From: Phycisphaerales bacterium
Lineage (GTDB): Bacteria; Planctomycetota; Phycisphaerae; Sedimentisphaerales; Anaerobacaceae
Length of the DNA: 59,042 nt
Direction of reading: 5' to 3'
Assembly: GCA_020343675.1 (NCBI GenBank)
Contig: CP070806.1
Location: 4,304,529-4,363,570 of the forward strand
Of the stretch, positions 33,611-43,195 are shown one piece after another. The translations under genes and the position numbers were made by a program. Position 1 is the stretch's first letter. Every line of letters starts with the position of its first letter. The notes beneath the pieces were generated by a model, which saw nothing but the letters and a program-made list of their open reading frames with translations, did not search any database and was not told where the DNA came from.

Positions 33611-36334
33611 ATGAGAAGTGCAAAGCAAATCAGAAGTGACTTCATTGATTTCTTCAAGAGCAAAGAACACGAGTTCGTCCCCAGCTCGCCCATCGTCCCG
33701 GTCGCCGATGAGACGCTGCTTTTTGCCAACGCCGGGATGAACCAGTTCAAGGACGTCTTTCTCGGATTGGCGTCGGCAGAGCACCCCCGTGTGGCCAACA
33801 GCCAGAAATGTCTGCGCGTCAGCGGTAAACACAATGATCTGGAAGAAGTAGGCAAGGACACCTACCACCACACGTTTTTCGAGATGTTGGGCAATTGGTC
33901 CTTCGACGATTATTTCAAGGCCGAATCCATCGCATGGGCCTGGGAGCTCTTCACGAAGGTCTGGGGCATTGATCCGAACCATTTGTGGGCGACGGTTTTT
34001 GCCGGCCACGAAGCTGACGGCCTGCCCGCAGATGAAGAGGCCGCGGGACTATGGCCCAAAGTGACGTCGCTCCCGGCCGAAAGAGTCCTTCGGTTCAGCC
34101 GGAAAGATAATTTCTGGGAAATGGGCGAGACGGGCCCGTGTGGGCCTTGCAGCGAAATTCATATCGACCTCGGTCCCGACAGGTGCGACATGAAGCATGT
34201 CCCGGGCCACCAGTGCCGGGTCAATGGCGGCTGCGCCAGATACATCGAGTTGTGGAATCTCGTCTTCATACAATACAATCGCCAGCCGGGCGGCAAGCTC
34301 GTACCGCTTTCGGCCAAATATGTAGATACCGGCGCGGGACTGGAAAGAATCGTCGCCGTGATGCAGAACAAGGCGAGCAACTACGATACCGATTTATTCA
34401 TGCCTATAATCGAGCGTACCGGCCAGATTACAGGCCACAAATACAGCTCAAAACTGGGCAGCAAAACCGACAATGCGTTTCGCGTCATCGCCGATCACGT
34501 GCGCGCCGCGGTCTTTGCCATCACCGACGGCGCAGCACCCTCAAACGAGGGGCGGGGATATGTGATTCGGCGGATACTGCGCCGCGCTTCGAGGTTCGGC
34601 AGAGAATTGGGAATGCACGAGCCGTTCATTTACAAGCTCGTTCCGGTCGTCGTCGATTGCCTGGGCGACGCCTTTGAAGAGATACGCCATCGCGCCGACT
34701 ACGTCTCGACGGTTATCGAATCCGAAGAGGCCAGCTTCGGCAGAACGCTCGACCGAGGTATTGAAATCTTCAACACCGCCGCCAGGCGGGCGCAGAAAGC
34801 CGCAGATAAGATCATCAGCGGCGACGATGCCTTCCAGCTCTACGACACCTACGGTTTCCCGCTGGACTTGACGCAGCTCATGGCCGAAGAGCGCAGCCTG
34901 AGAGTCGATACGGCCAAATTCACCGAGCTGATGGAGCAGCAAAGGCAGCGCGCCCGGGCTGCTTCGGCCAGGGATTCGCTGTCGCTGACGGACAAAGTCA
35001 GTGGTCAGGTTCTGCCGGAGACAGAGGACCTGTATAAATATCGCGCGGACCAGTGCGACGCCGCAATAATCGGCTTCATTGACGCCGAAGGTTTTCAAAC
35101 CAAAGGCCGAATCGGAACCGGCGTGCAGGTCGGGCTTGTCCTGGACAAGACCTGCTTTTACGCCGAGGCGGGCGGGCAGGTCGGTGACTGCGGCCTCATT
35201 ACGTCGGGCGACGTTCGATTCATTGTCGAGGGTACGACAAAAATCGCCAACTGCATTGTCCATGAGGGCCGGCTCGTCAAAGGAACGCTGGGCGTCGGTG
35301 ACATCGTAAAAGCCATCGTCGCCAAAGACCGGGCCGCGACAAAGAAGAATCACACCGCAACGCATCTGCTCCAATGGGCGCTCCAGGAGGTCTTGGGCAA
35401 ATCCGTCGCCCAGCAGGGCAGTTTTGTCGGGCCCGAGTACTTGCGATTCGATTTCACCTACCCCAAGGCGCCGACTCCCGAGCAGCTCAGGCAGGTCGAA
35501 ACTCTGGTGAAAGAGAAAATCGCCGCCGACCCGCCCGTGACCTGGACGGTCATGGCAAAGGAACAAGCCCGGAAGCTCGGCGCGATGGCCCTGTTCGGTG
35601 AAAAATATGGAAACGAAGTCCGCGTCGTGGCCATCGGCGCCGAGGACCAGAACCATATCGATGAAGCGTTCAGCCGGGAGTTTTGCGGCGGCACGCATGT
35701 GGACAGGCTCGGCATTATCGGCGGCTTCAAAATCACCAAAGAGGAAAGCATCTCAGCCGGCGTCCGCAGGATTACGGCGCTGACCGGCCCGGCACTGGCT
35801 GAACATTTAGACAAGGCCGGTGAGGTTGTCGATGCGCTCTCGGCCATGCTCAAGGTCCCGTCCGAATCACTTCTGGACAGAGTCAGCCGCTTGATGGAGG
35901 ACAATAAGAAACTTTCCAGGGAATTGAAGGCGGCGGCTCGTCAGTCCGGCTCGGATGTGATGGCCGAGGCGAGAGAGCTTCTTGCGAAATGTGAAAACAT
36001 CGGCCAGGCCTCTATCATCATCGGCCGGATCTCGACGACGTCCATCGAGCAGGCGCGCGAGGCGGTTGACATGCTCAAGAAGAAGGCGAAATCCGCCGCG
36101 ATCGTCCTGGGTTTCGATGACGAGGCAAGAGCAACGCTGTTGGCGGGCGTCACCGACGATCTCATCAAGAAAGGGCTCAAAGCAGGCGATATCGTCAGGC
36201 AAATCGCTCCTATCGTCGATGGCGGAGGCGGAGGCCGGCCCCAGATGGCCCAGGCCGGCGGAAAGAATCCGGAAAAGATCAACGACGCCCTCGCCAGGGC
36301 CGCTGAACTGGTCAAAGAGAAGCTGAATGCCTGA
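33611..36334 (+). CDS. alaS: Alanyl-tRNA synthetase
   Basis: Class II synthetase with editing and C-Ala domains, 907 aa. The N-terminus MRSAKQIRSDFIDFF supports ATG 33611, although a GTG overlapping the recA stop (33545) is in frame. The zinc-binding editing motifs are HTATHLLQW near residue 580 and CGGTHVDRLG near 693. The glycine-rich GGGGGRPQMAQAGG segment near the C-terminus is typical of the C-Ala domain. It is probably the last gene of the gltX string; 224 bp follow before the zinc-ribbon genes. Confidence 0.97.
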   Translation: MRSAKQIRSDFIDFFKSKEHEFVPSSPIVPVADETLLFANAGMNQFKDVFLGLASAEHPRVANSQKCLRVSGKHNDLEEVGKDTYHHTFFEMLGNWSFDDYFKAESIAWAWELFTKVWGIDPNHLWATVFAGHEADGLPADEEAAGLWPKVTSLPAERVLRFSRKDNFWEMGETGPCGPCSEIHIDLGPDRCDMKHVPGHQCRVNGGCARYIELWNLVFIQYNRQPGGKLVPLSAKYVDTGAGLERIVAVMQNKASNYDTDLFMPIIERTGQITGHKYSSKLGSKTDNAFRVIADHVRAAVFAITDGAAPSNEGRGYVIRRILRRASRFGRELGMHEPFIYKLVPVVVDCLGDAFEEIRHRADYVSTVIESEEASFGRTLDRGIEIFNTAARRAQKAADKIISGDDAFQLYDTYGFPLDLTQLMAEERSLRVDTAKFTELMEQQRQRARAASARDSLSLTDKVSGQVLPETEDLYKYRADQCDAAIIGFIDAEGFQTKGRIGTGVQVGLVLDKTCFYAEAGGQVGDCGLITSGDVRFIVEGTTKIANCIVHEGRLVKGTLGVGDIVKAIVAKDRAATKKNHTATHLLQWALQEVLGKSVAQQGSFVGPEYLRFDFTYPKAPTPEQLRQVETLVKEKIAADPPVTWTVMAKEQARKLGAMALFGEKYGNEVRVVAIGAEDQNHIDEAFSREFCGGTHVDRLGIIGGFKITKEESISAGVRRITALTGPALAEHLDKAGEVVDALSAMLKVPSESLLDRVSRLMEDNKKLSRELKAAARQSGSDVMAEARELLAKCENIGQASIIIGRISTTSIEQAREAVDMLKKKAKSAAIVLGFDDEARATLLAGVTDDLIKKGLKAGDIVRQIAPIVDGGGGGRPQMAQAGGKNPEKINDALARAAELVKEKLNA

Positions 36335-36558
36335 TCAGCCGGACACGAAGCCGCTTTGCGTCAAATATGCGCGCGCCCGCGACTTACACTGAAGAAAACT
36401 CAAGCCCAGGCGTCTTGTTTGACAGAGTAGTCTGCGGTGCAGCCCCTGAGCGTGCAGGACTGCGAACGGTGCCGCAGCCGCATAACTGATGAGAACTGCG
36501 AATCACTGAGTCCGTGAGAAATGCCGGAGGTGAGCACGGCTCAGGAGGAAGAAGGTTC

Positions 36559-37785
36559 ATGATTCGGTTTTTCTGCGAGCAGTGCGGTCACAAGATCAGC
36601 GTTCACGAGGAACACGCAGGCAAGAGATGTAGGTGCCAGCGATGCGACAGCGTCGTTGTCGTGCCGCAGAGATCCACCACTGTGGATTTTCATTGCGAAC
36701 ACTGCGGTCACAAAATCACCGCCCGCCAGGGCCATGCCGGAAAAAAGGGAAAATGTCCAACGTGCGAGCATGCGTTTGTCGTCCCAAAACAGGCAGCGCA
36801 CACAGGCCCGGGCCAAGGCAGGCACACCGTGCGTTTTGCATGTTCAACGTGTGATCAAACGATACACATCCTCAAAGATCTGAGAGGAGAACTTATAGAA
36901 TGTCCCCACTGCGGCTCGCATGTAGAGGCTCCGGAGGAACAAGTCCCGGAAGAGACTTCCAATGAGCCGGCTCAGGAAGATACGGAAGATGCTGTTGACG
37001 GGTTGAGCCTTGAAGAGCGGGAGCTGCTTGGGGGGCAAATAAGAATGGAGGAGCCCGAGCGAACGGGCGAACGCACACTTCCGTGGCTCGCGGACATGTT
37101 CCTCTACCCGGCAAGTGCATCAGGCATGGTTCATGTAGCCGTGTTCGTGATTGCACCGATGCTGATCGGCCTGTTTGCTAGATTCTTCCTTATGCACGTT
37201 CGGGGCATCGGCTTCATGTTGCCCGGCATACTTTTCGCATTCCTGATTGCGTACTGGTTTCACTATTTCACTGAATGCATCCGTGACAGCGCTGGCGGCG
37301 GGGTGCGAGCCCCCGAGACGTTCGGCGGTGCGCCGGGCAAGGATGAGATAATCGACCAATGTCTGACTCTGCTTGCCTGCTATGCCTTCTTCTTTGGGCC
37401 CGCAACCTTCTATCGCAGTTATGCTTATTTTTTTAACGCAGAGGTGAACAATGCGATTTTCTGGTCCCTGCTCGCTTATGGAATCTTCTTTTTCCCGATG
37501 GGCATGTTAGCGGTTGTCATGTTTGACTCGATCAATGGGCTGAACCCCATATTGCTTGTCTGCTCAATTGGCTGTACGTTTTTCCAGTACTTCGGACTCT
37601 TCATATTCTTCGCCGGCCTTTGCATTTTGCGCATCCTGATATCAACGGTGTCGCTCGGCTGGCCCTGGCGGATTCCAGTCGCCATTCTTTGTAACATAAT
37701 CTCAGTTTGGCTGCTGTTTGTGGCCGCCCATTTAATCGGGCGCTTCTACTGGCGGTACAAGGAAAAACTCAACTGGGAAGTGTGA
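36559..37785 (+). CDS. Membrane protein with three N-terminal zinc ribbons, copy 1
   Basis: Unknown function, 408 aa. The N-terminal 130 residues hold three zinc-ribbon units of the form C-x2-CGH-...-C-x2-C: FFCEQCGHKI...RCQRC, FHCEHCGHKI...KCPTC and FACSTCDQTI...ECPHC. An acidic linker (about 130-180) follows, then a membrane domain with about six hydrophobic segments; between the second and third is the conserved ECIRDSAGGGVRAPET loop. The C-terminus WRYKEKLNWEV is matched by its neighbour. ATG 36559 has AGGAGG upstream. Such ribbons with planctomycete membrane domains may sense metal or redox state or bind partners; this is inference. Confidence 0.8.
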   Translation: MIRFFCEQCGHKISVHEEHAGKRCRCQRCDSVVVVPQRSTTVDFHCEHCGHKITARQGHAGKKGKCPTCEHAFVVPKQAAHTGPGQGRHTVRFACSTCDQTIHILKDLRGELIECPHCGSHVEAPEEQVPEETSNEPAQEDTEDAVDGLSLEERELLGGQIRMEEPERTGERTLPWLADMFLYPASASGMVHVAVFVIAPMLIGLFARFFLMHVRGIGFMLPGILFAFLIAYWFHYFTECIRDSAGGGVRAPETFGGAPGKDEIIDQCLTLLACYAFFFGPATFYRSYAYFFNAEVNNAIFWSLLAYGIFFFPMGMLAVVMFDSINGLNPILLVCSIGCTFFQYFGLFIFFAGLCILRILISTVSLGWPWRIPVAILCNIISVWLLFVAAHLIGRFYWRYKEKLNWEV

Positions 37786-37843
37786 TTAACGCGGATGTCA
37801 TTGAGAGCAGGAAGTGAGAATAGTCGACGGAGAAGCAGGTTCA

Positions 37844-39067
37844 ATGATTAAGTTTCATTGCGAACACTGCGGTCACAAAATCACCGTGGAGGACGTGCAC
37901 ACAGGCAAGCGAGGCAGGTGCCCCGCATGTGGTGAGGTTTTCGTTGCGCCGGCCGCATCGACCGTCATTCAGTTTCATTGCCAAAACTGCGGCCGGCAGC
38001 TCGCCGCCCCCAAAATCCACGGCGGCAAAAGACTCGCCTGCCCGAAATGTGGGGACACGGTTGTTGTCCCCACCGGGCGAGAGACACCAGCTCGAAGTGT
38101 CCGCACTATTTGTTTTACATGTTCGACGTGTCATCGGGAAATTGAGGAGCCGGAAAGTTCAAGAGGAAAACTCATAGAATGTCCCCACTGCGGCAGTTAT
38201 GTCGCGGTGCCTTCGGAAGAGATTTCAGCGCAGCAAGCCGAAGTCACCAGTCGACAAGATATCCGCGACGATGCGTCCGGGGAACACTTCGAGCAAATGC
38301 AAAGAGGCATGGGGAGAATGCCCGTGCGGGAGTCCGATCCCGTCGTCGAGCGCAAGCTGCCGTGGATTCTGGACATCTTCCTGTATCCGACAAGCAAAAC
38401 GGGACTGACGATTCTTGGAATTGTCGTTGTCGTGCGAGTGACGTTCCGGATTGTCGTCAGATTCCTGGGCGTAGCGTCTCAGCAGTTTCTGCCGTGTCTG
38501 GCGTTCTTCGGGCTTATGTGGGGGGTGGGTCTTCTCGTAAGGATCGTGCTTTATTTGTATCTGTATTGGTACCTTTGCGAGTGCATCCGCGAAAGTGCGG
38601 CAGGCGGGATCAGGGCGCCCGAAACGGCAGGCCGCAGCGCCGGCGTCGGTGAAATGCTCTGGCAGGTGATGATGACAAGCGGTTGTTTCATCTTTTGCCT
38701 GGGTCCGGCGCTGTTCTATTTCATAGAAGCCAGAGAAACGGACATCATCTTCTGGTGCCTTGCGGTCTATGCAGTGGTCTTCTTCCCGATGAGTTTTCTG
38801 GCCGTTGTCTTGCTCGAGTCTTGGCGCGGTCTGAATCCGATCCTGTTGGGCCGGTCCATACTCAGCACATTCCTGCCCTACTGTGCGATGATCGCAGCAT
38901 TTGGATCAGCAGGCCTCTTCATCGTCGATAGAGCACCGAACCCATGGGCTTCGTCGCTCTCACTTTTCGTCACTTTCTGTCTCGGCGGCTATCTGGCGAT
39001 GGTTGTGGCTCACTTGTTGGGGTGGTTCTATCATCGCTACGCAGAGGAACTCGATTGGGGCGTGTGA
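37844..39067 (+). CDS. Membrane protein with three N-terminal zinc ribbons, copy 2
   Basis: Tandem paralogue of the preceding gene, 407 aa, same layout: ribbons FHCEHCGHKI...RCPAC, FHCQNCGRQL...ACPKC and FTCSTCHREI...ECPHC, an acidic linker, then about six membrane segments. The signature loop recurs as ECIRESAAGGIRAPET and the C-terminus as HRYAEELDWGV. The linker segment VERKLPWILDIFLYP matches GERTLPWLADMFLYP in copy 1. It lies 58 nt downstream of copy 1 and 98 nt upstream of the rhomboid gene. The strongest conservation is in ribbons, linker end and loop, which should mark functional surfaces. Confidence 0.8.
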   Translation: MIKFHCEHCGHKITVEDVHTGKRGRCPACGEVFVAPAASTVIQFHCQNCGRQLAAPKIHGGKRLACPKCGDTVVVPTGRETPARSVRTICFTCSTCHREIEEPESSRGKLIECPHCGSYVAVPSEEISAQQAEVTSRQDIRDDASGEHFEQMQRGMGRMPVRESDPVVERKLPWILDIFLYPTSKTGLTILGIVVVVRVTFRIVVRFLGVASQQFLPCLAFFGLMWGVGLLVRIVLYLYLYWYLCECIRESAAGGIRAPETAGRSAGVGEMLWQVMMTSGCFIFCLGPALFYFIEARETDIIFWCLAVYAVVFFPMSFLAVVLLESWRGLNPILLGRSILSTFLPYCAMIAAFGSAGLFIVDRAPNPWASSLSLFVTFCLGGYLAMVVAHLLGWFYHRYAEELDWGV

Positions 39068-39165
39068 TCTTTGAAGGGCAAAGTCGAATGGATTCTAAAA
39101 AACATCGAATGTTCAATCCGGATTTGCTGAGTACTTCGTTCAATTTTCGGAGCCGATAGACGAAC

Positions 39166-40269
39166 ATGCTGATTTGCCCGAGCTGCAGAGAGACGCTGGA
39201 CAGAAAGAGAGGAAGGCTGGGATTCTTCTGGGTTTGTCCCTCATGCAAAGGCCGGGCCATGGCGTTGGAAATGGCTAAGAAGGCGATGCCGCGACAGGCG
39301 GTGAACGCTCTCTGGCAAAGGGCGCGTGCCCGTCGACACGACGACGGCAAACAGTGTCCGGCGTGCAGAGGGCGGATGACCGAGGTTCCGTTCTCGTGCA
39401 GCGGGAGGACTGAGTATCTCGATGTCTGCGCCGGCTGTCACTTCATCTGGTTCGATCCACGGGAATTCGAATCTCTGCCCAAAAGCGCAGCGGCGAAGAT
39501 CCCGAAGGCGCGGCAAATGTCCGACAAGGAAAAAGAAGCCCTCGCTCTGGCGCGTCTGGAAACAGTCAAGAGCATGCAGAGGGACCAGGATGCGCACGAG
39601 ACCTGTCCCGACAACTGGTGGGAGGTTGTCGTGGCTTATACGGGGATTCCGGTCGAATACAACTACACGCCGCTGAGGCACCGGCCGATTGCAACCTGGT
39701 TGCTGGCCGTAGTGATAACCGCGGTCAGCCTCGCGACCTTCCGCAACCTCGAACCCGTGGTTATGAACTGGGGACTTATTCCCGCCGAATTGGGCCGGCA
39801 TTTCGGGCTGACGTTCGTGACGTCCTTCTTCCTGCACGGTGGTCTCGTGCACCTTTTCGGAAACCTTTACTATCTTGTCGTCTTCGGCGACAACAGTGAG
39901 GACATTCTTGGTAGGGGACGTTATCTCTTGCTGATTGCGGCCGCCGCGATTGTCGGCGATATCGCACAGATCGTTAGTGATCCGGGTTCGACGATTCCGT
40001 GCATAGGAGCCAGCGGCGGAATCTCCGGGGTTCTGGCTTACTACTGCTTGCGGTTCCCTAAAGCAAGCGTGGGCATTGTCGTGTTCTTCCATTGGGTCCG
40101 CCTGCCTGTCGGCTTCATGTTGGTCTTATGGGTGATGCTGCAGATCATCGGAGCAATGCGGCAGTCGGTCGGTATCGGCCACGTAGCTGTCTTCGCACAT
40201 CTCGGCGGTGCGGCGGTTGGAGTCCTGTTCTGGGCGTGGACTCGTCGCTCCATATCCACAACAATCTGA
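39166..40269 (+). CDS. Rhomboid-family intramembrane serine protease with zinc-ribbon N-terminus
   Basis: Intramembrane protease, 367 aa. The N-terminal 110 residues contain zinc-binding pairs CPSC...CPSC and a TFIIB-type ribbon CPACRGRM...CAGCHFIWFDPREFESL. A linker and six hydrophobic segments follow. The rhomboid landmarks are FFLHGGLVHLFGNLYYL, the catalytic serine in GASGG (Ser283) and the catalytic histidine in VFAHLGG (His345), so it should be active. Substrates are unknown. The neighbouring membrane proteins, which share the zinc-ribbon theme, are candidate partners or substrates. The start ATG 39166 has no strong ribosome site. Confidence 0.88.
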   Translation: MLICPSCRETLDRKRGRLGFFWVCPSCKGRAMALEMAKKAMPRQAVNALWQRARARRHDDGKQCPACRGRMTEVPFSCSGRTEYLDVCAGCHFIWFDPREFESLPKSAAAKIPKARQMSDKEKEALALARLETVKSMQRDQDAHETCPDNWWEVVVAYTGIPVEYNYTPLRHRPIATWLLAVVITAVSLATFRNLEPVVMNWGLIPAELGRHFGLTFVTSFFLHGGLVHLFGNLYYLVVFGDNSEDILGRGRYLLLIAAAAIVGDIAQIVSDPGSTIPCIGASGGISGVLAYYCLRFPKASVGIVVFFHWVRLPVGFMLVLWVMLQIIGAMRQSVGIGHVAVFAHLGGAAVGVLFWAWTRRSISTTI

Positions 40270-40314
40270 GTCCGTGACGTTAAGGGCAAGTGACATTTCT
40301 GAGGCAACGGGTTA

Positions 40315-41631
40315 TCAGTCCTGCTGGCGGATTCGCACGCTCTTTGCGTGGGCGCTGAGACCTTCGACCTCGGCCAGGCGGGCGATGTCGTCGGCGCTCG
40401 CGGCTAACATCTCCTGATCGTATTCGACGACACTGATGGATTTGAGGAAATCGTTGCTGGTCAGCGCGCTGGCAAATTTGGCCCGCGCTCCTGTCGGCAA
40501 GGTGTGGCTTGGCCCGGCCCAATAGTCGCCGACCGCCACGGGGGTATAAGAGCCGATGAAAATCGCCCCGGCGTTGTGAATGCTCTCGGCGATTTGGCGG
40601 CTCTGCGGCCCACACTGAATCTCCAGGTGTTCGCAGGCGAAGTCGTCCGCCATTTCGATCGCGCGGCTCAAGCCATCGACAACGACAATGGCGCCGAACT
40701 TCTTGAGGGATTCCTCGGCGGCTTTGCCTCTGGGCAGCTCGGCCAGTTGTTTCTTGAGCTCCTTGAGGACCTGTTCGGCAAACGGCTCCGAGTCCGTAAC
40801 GACAACCGCGCTACTGTCTGAGGCGTGTTCGGCCTGGCTCAGCATGTCGGCGGCGATCCAGGCCGGATTGGCTTCTTCACTGGCAATGATCAACACTTCA
40901 CTGGGCCCGGCCATCGAGTCTATGCCCACGTAGTCGCCGGAGACGTTCTTCTTGGCCGCCTGGACCCACTTGTTGCCCGGGCCGACGATTTTGTCGACTT
41001 TAGCGATGGTCTCGGTCCCCGCGGCCAGAGCCGCCACGGCCTGCGCGCCGCCGATTCGATAGACCTCGTCGATTCCCAGTTCCCGGCAGACGGCTAAGAT
41101 GACCGGATCGATGGTGCCCTGATATCTCGGCGGTGAGACCACGACAATCTCCCTGACCCCTGCGACCCGCGCCGGCACGGCCGTCATGATAACCGTCGAA
41201 GGCAACGGAGCCGATGCCCCCGGAACGCAAATGCCGACCCGCCTGATGGGCGTGTATCGTATGCCGCGAGGGACGTTGTGCTTGTTGAGTAAAATGTCTT
41301 TCTGATATGCACTGACGTTGTCAATCGCCTGGCGCAGTGAAGCGAGCACGTCCTGATTCACCTGCTGGTATGCCTTGTCCAAAGCCTCATTGCTCACGCG
41401 AAACTCTTCGGGCTTGAGCTTGATACCGTCGAACTTCTCGGTGTATTCTGCGACGGCCTCGTCGCCACGGTCGGCAACGTTGCGAAGAATCTCGACGACC
41501 CGCTGATTTTCCTCGCTGCCATAATCGGCGAACCGTGCCGCGGACGTCATTCGGGAGCGGAGTCTCTTGATCTTCTTTTCAAAACCGGACTGCGATGAGC
41601 ACATGAGAATCTTCTCGAGTTCCTGGGGCAC
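40315..41631 (-). CDS. hisD: Histidinol dehydrogenase
   Basis: Zinc enzyme catalysing the last two steps of histidine synthesis (L-histidinol to L-histidine), 438 aa. Family segments: RIGGAQAVAALAAGT, GPGNKWVQAAKKNV, DSMAGPSEVLIIA and SQAEHASDSSAVVV, plus HLEIQ near the zinc site. The start is GTG 41631, supported by AAGGAGAT five bases upstream. No other his gene is present in the window; it follows an unknown membrane-protein gene by 11 nt. Confidence 0.96.
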   Translation of the reverse strand: MPQELEKILMCSSQSGFEKKIKRLRSRMTSAARFADYGSEENQRVVEILRNVADRGDEAVAEYTEKFDGIKLKPEEFRVSNEALDKAYQQVNQDVLASLRQAIDNVSAYQKDILLNKHNVPRGIRYTPIRRVGICVPGASAPLPSTVIMTAVPARVAGVREIVVVSPPRYQGTIDPVILAVCRELGIDEVYRIGGAQAVAALAAGTETIAKVDKIVGPGNKWVQAAKKNVSGDYVGIDSMAGPSEVLIIASEEANPAWIAADMLSQAEHASDSSAVVVTDSEPFAEQVLKELKKQLAELPRGKAAEESLKKFGAIVVVDGLSRAIEMADDFACEHLEIQCGPQSRQIAESIHNAGAIFIGSYTPVAVGDYWAGPSHTLPTGARAKFASALTSNDFLKSISVVEYDQEMLAASADDIARLAEVEGLSAHAKSVRIRQQD

Positions 41632-41642
41632 GATGATCTCCT

Positions 41643-42647
41643 TTATCTGCCGAAGTTGCCGTGACTGTAGGCCCGTGTTGCCCTGTGCAATAGAAGATAG
41701 CTGTTGCCTTTGTATTGGGTTACGATCCCGGCAATCTTAAAGCGCACCCGCTCCGGCTCGGCGGATTGTTCCTGCTCGGCCAGTTCCAGGGCCTCGCACG
41801 GCAGCAAGCGCAGTGACCCCTTCTGGATATTCCGGCCCAGCGCGTCCAGAGAGAAAAGGAGCCGACCCTGAGGTTGCCTGACCAGGAATGCCGTCCTCTC
41901 GGCCAGGATTGAGTCGGCGTTGCTCGTATAGGGCACGGCCCTGGGCAAATTCGCATCCTCAATGGCCTGTTGCAGCTGATCAATGCCGACTGTGTTGCTA
42001 TCTGCAACCCGTTGGGCGCGGGGGGCTTTTTCCTGCCGCCTGGCTCTGAGCTTCTCGGCGATCTCGGGCGGCATGGCCAGCACGTCGTTTGGCTCATCAA
42101 GGGCCATCTCGCGCCCGGATTCCCGCTCAGACCCGGCGTCACCCGGGCTCTTCTGATCCTGCCCCGGCTCAGGCGATTCTTCAGCCTGCGGCTTCTTCGG
42201 TTCGATCAGAGGCAGAAAGGAATTCGGGAATATGAAATTCCTGCCCTTATACTTTGTGACTCGACCGTTCCGGAGCCGGTAAGTTACTATAGAACGCATT
42301 TTCGCGTCGGCGACCATCTGCTCCAACGCCGACGAAGGCAGCAATTCCAACCTCGTACCTGCCCGGACGACCGAAATGGAATCGTTCACATCCTCGCTCA
42401 GTTTGAAGGACCGCACGTCATTACCGTCGCAGCCGGTCAACGTGCCATCAACGTCTCTCAGAATGAAACCGTCCCGCAGCAGCGGCGTTTGAGAAGCTGT
42501 TTCGATGCCGAGTCCCGCCGCCCCGGCGATGCCTGCAAACAATCCTACAAGCAAAAGCCCCGTCTGCCAGAAGCAAGGTTCCGCGTGGGCAAGACGGAAT
42601 TTGCCCACCCTACCAGTTTGCGGTCTTCTGTCTTCTGACTTAATCAT
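41643..42647 (-). CDS. Unknown membrane-anchored protein with repeated YKG motif
   Basis: No family recognised, about 335 aa. One hydrophobic segment (TGLLLVGLFAGIAGAAGLGI) lies near the N-terminus; the rest should be periplasmic. Two related motifs occur, GRVTKYKGRNFIFP (about residue 130) and GIVTQYKGNSYLLLHRA near the C-terminus, each preceded by a LPSSALE or LPCEALE segment, so the protein contains an internal duplication of about 60-70 residues separated by an acidic Glu/Pro-rich linker. The start is uncertain: TTG 42668 overlaps the preceding stop, ATG 42647 is used here, and the first 25 codons run through a hairpin repeat, so the real start may be downstream. It is 11 nt before hisD. 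Confidence 0.55.
   Translation of the reverse strand: MIKSEDRRPQTGRVGKFRLAHAEPCFWQTGLLLVGLFAGIAGAAGLGIETASQTPLLRDGFILRDVDGTLTGCDGNDVRSFKLSEDVNDSISVVRAGTRLELLPSSALEQMVADAKMRSIVTYRLRNGRVTKYKGRNFIFPNSFLPLIEPKKPQAEESPEPGQDQKSPGDAGSERESGREMALDEPNDVLAMPPEIAEKLRARRQEKAPRAQRVADSNTVGIDQLQQAIEDANLPRAVPYTSNADSILAERTAFLVRQPQGRLLFSLDALGRNIQKGSLRLLPCEALELAEQEQSAEPERVRFKIAGIVTQYKGNSYLLLHRATRAYSHGNFGR
42585..42608. repeat. Hairpin repeat inside the 5' end of the unknown membrane gene
   Basis: 42585-42592 (GTGGGCAA) pairs perfectly with 42601-42608, loop of eight bases. Flanked by CTACC and by purine-rich AGAAGACAGAAGAC on the minus strand. It looks like a dispersed intergenic repeat captured in a reading frame. 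Confidence 0.5.
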
Positions 42648-42664
42648 ATCGATGGTCTGATACT

Positions 42665-43195
42665 TCAAGTATTCAATTTACTGACAATCAACTCGACGGC
42701 TGGCTCTGGCCCGTCCGCTAATTCCACGTAGCGACTGCTATCGGCGTCGTCGGTTGCCGCCAAATCAATCAGCGGCTTCCAGAATCCGCCTACAAGTATA
42801 ATCGGTTTATCGGCCTTCAGAAAGCCCTTGTTTTTCAGTTCCCAGACCTTTGCCAGCTCCAGCAGCGTTCCCGTGCCGCCCGGCAGCACGAGATAGGCCT
42901 GCCCCAGTCGGATCAGCGTATCCAGGCGCTCATCGAGCGAGGCCGTCACAATTTCACGACTAACGTATTCATTGGCCTTGCCGGATTTGAAAGCCGAGCA
43001 GGTTACGCCGATGACTTCGCCGCCCGCTTCCGCGGCCCCTTTGGCGGCCGCAAGCATTGTCCCGCCATACCCACCGTTGGCTATAGTAAAACCCGCCCGG
43101 GCCAGCAGCCCGCCCGTATCGACAGCCAACGAATAGGCCGGATCCGGTTGCGCGGCTCGGCCCGTCCCGAAAATGGTCACTATTCTCTCAGGCAT
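42665..43195 (-). CDS. LOG/TIGR00725-type Rossmann-fold protein
   Basis: Small Rossmann-fold protein of 176 aa in the superfamily that includes cytokinin riboside monophosphate phosphoribohydrolase (LOG) and proteins once called lysine decarboxylases. The motifs are NGGYGGTMLAAAKGA near residue 40 and LPGGTGTLLELAKVWEL near 105, the PGGxGT nucleotide-binding loop. ATG 43195 overlaps the end of the aconitase gene by 8 nt, implying translational coupling. The likely reaction is hydrolysis of a nucleoside 5'-monophosphate N-glycosidic bond; the physiological substrate is unknown. Confidence 0.85.
   Translation of the reverse strand: MPERIVTIFGTGRAAQPDPAYSLAVDTGGLLARAGFTIANGGYGGTMLAAAKGAAEAGGEVIGVTCSAFKSGKANEYVSREIVTASLDERLDTLIRLGQAYLVLPGGTGTLLELAKVWELKNKGFLKADKPIILVGGFWKPLIDLAATDDADSSRYVELADGPEPAVELIVSKLNT

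Noticed and set aside
34541..35698. 385-codon frame on the minus strand inside alaS
   Set aside because: The alaS editing motifs lie on the other strand over the same bases; the antisense product has no recognisable feature.
36335..36558. TTGACA near 36419 as a promoter for the zinc-ribbon genes
   Set aside because: No acceptable -10 hexamer lies 15-19 bases downstream.
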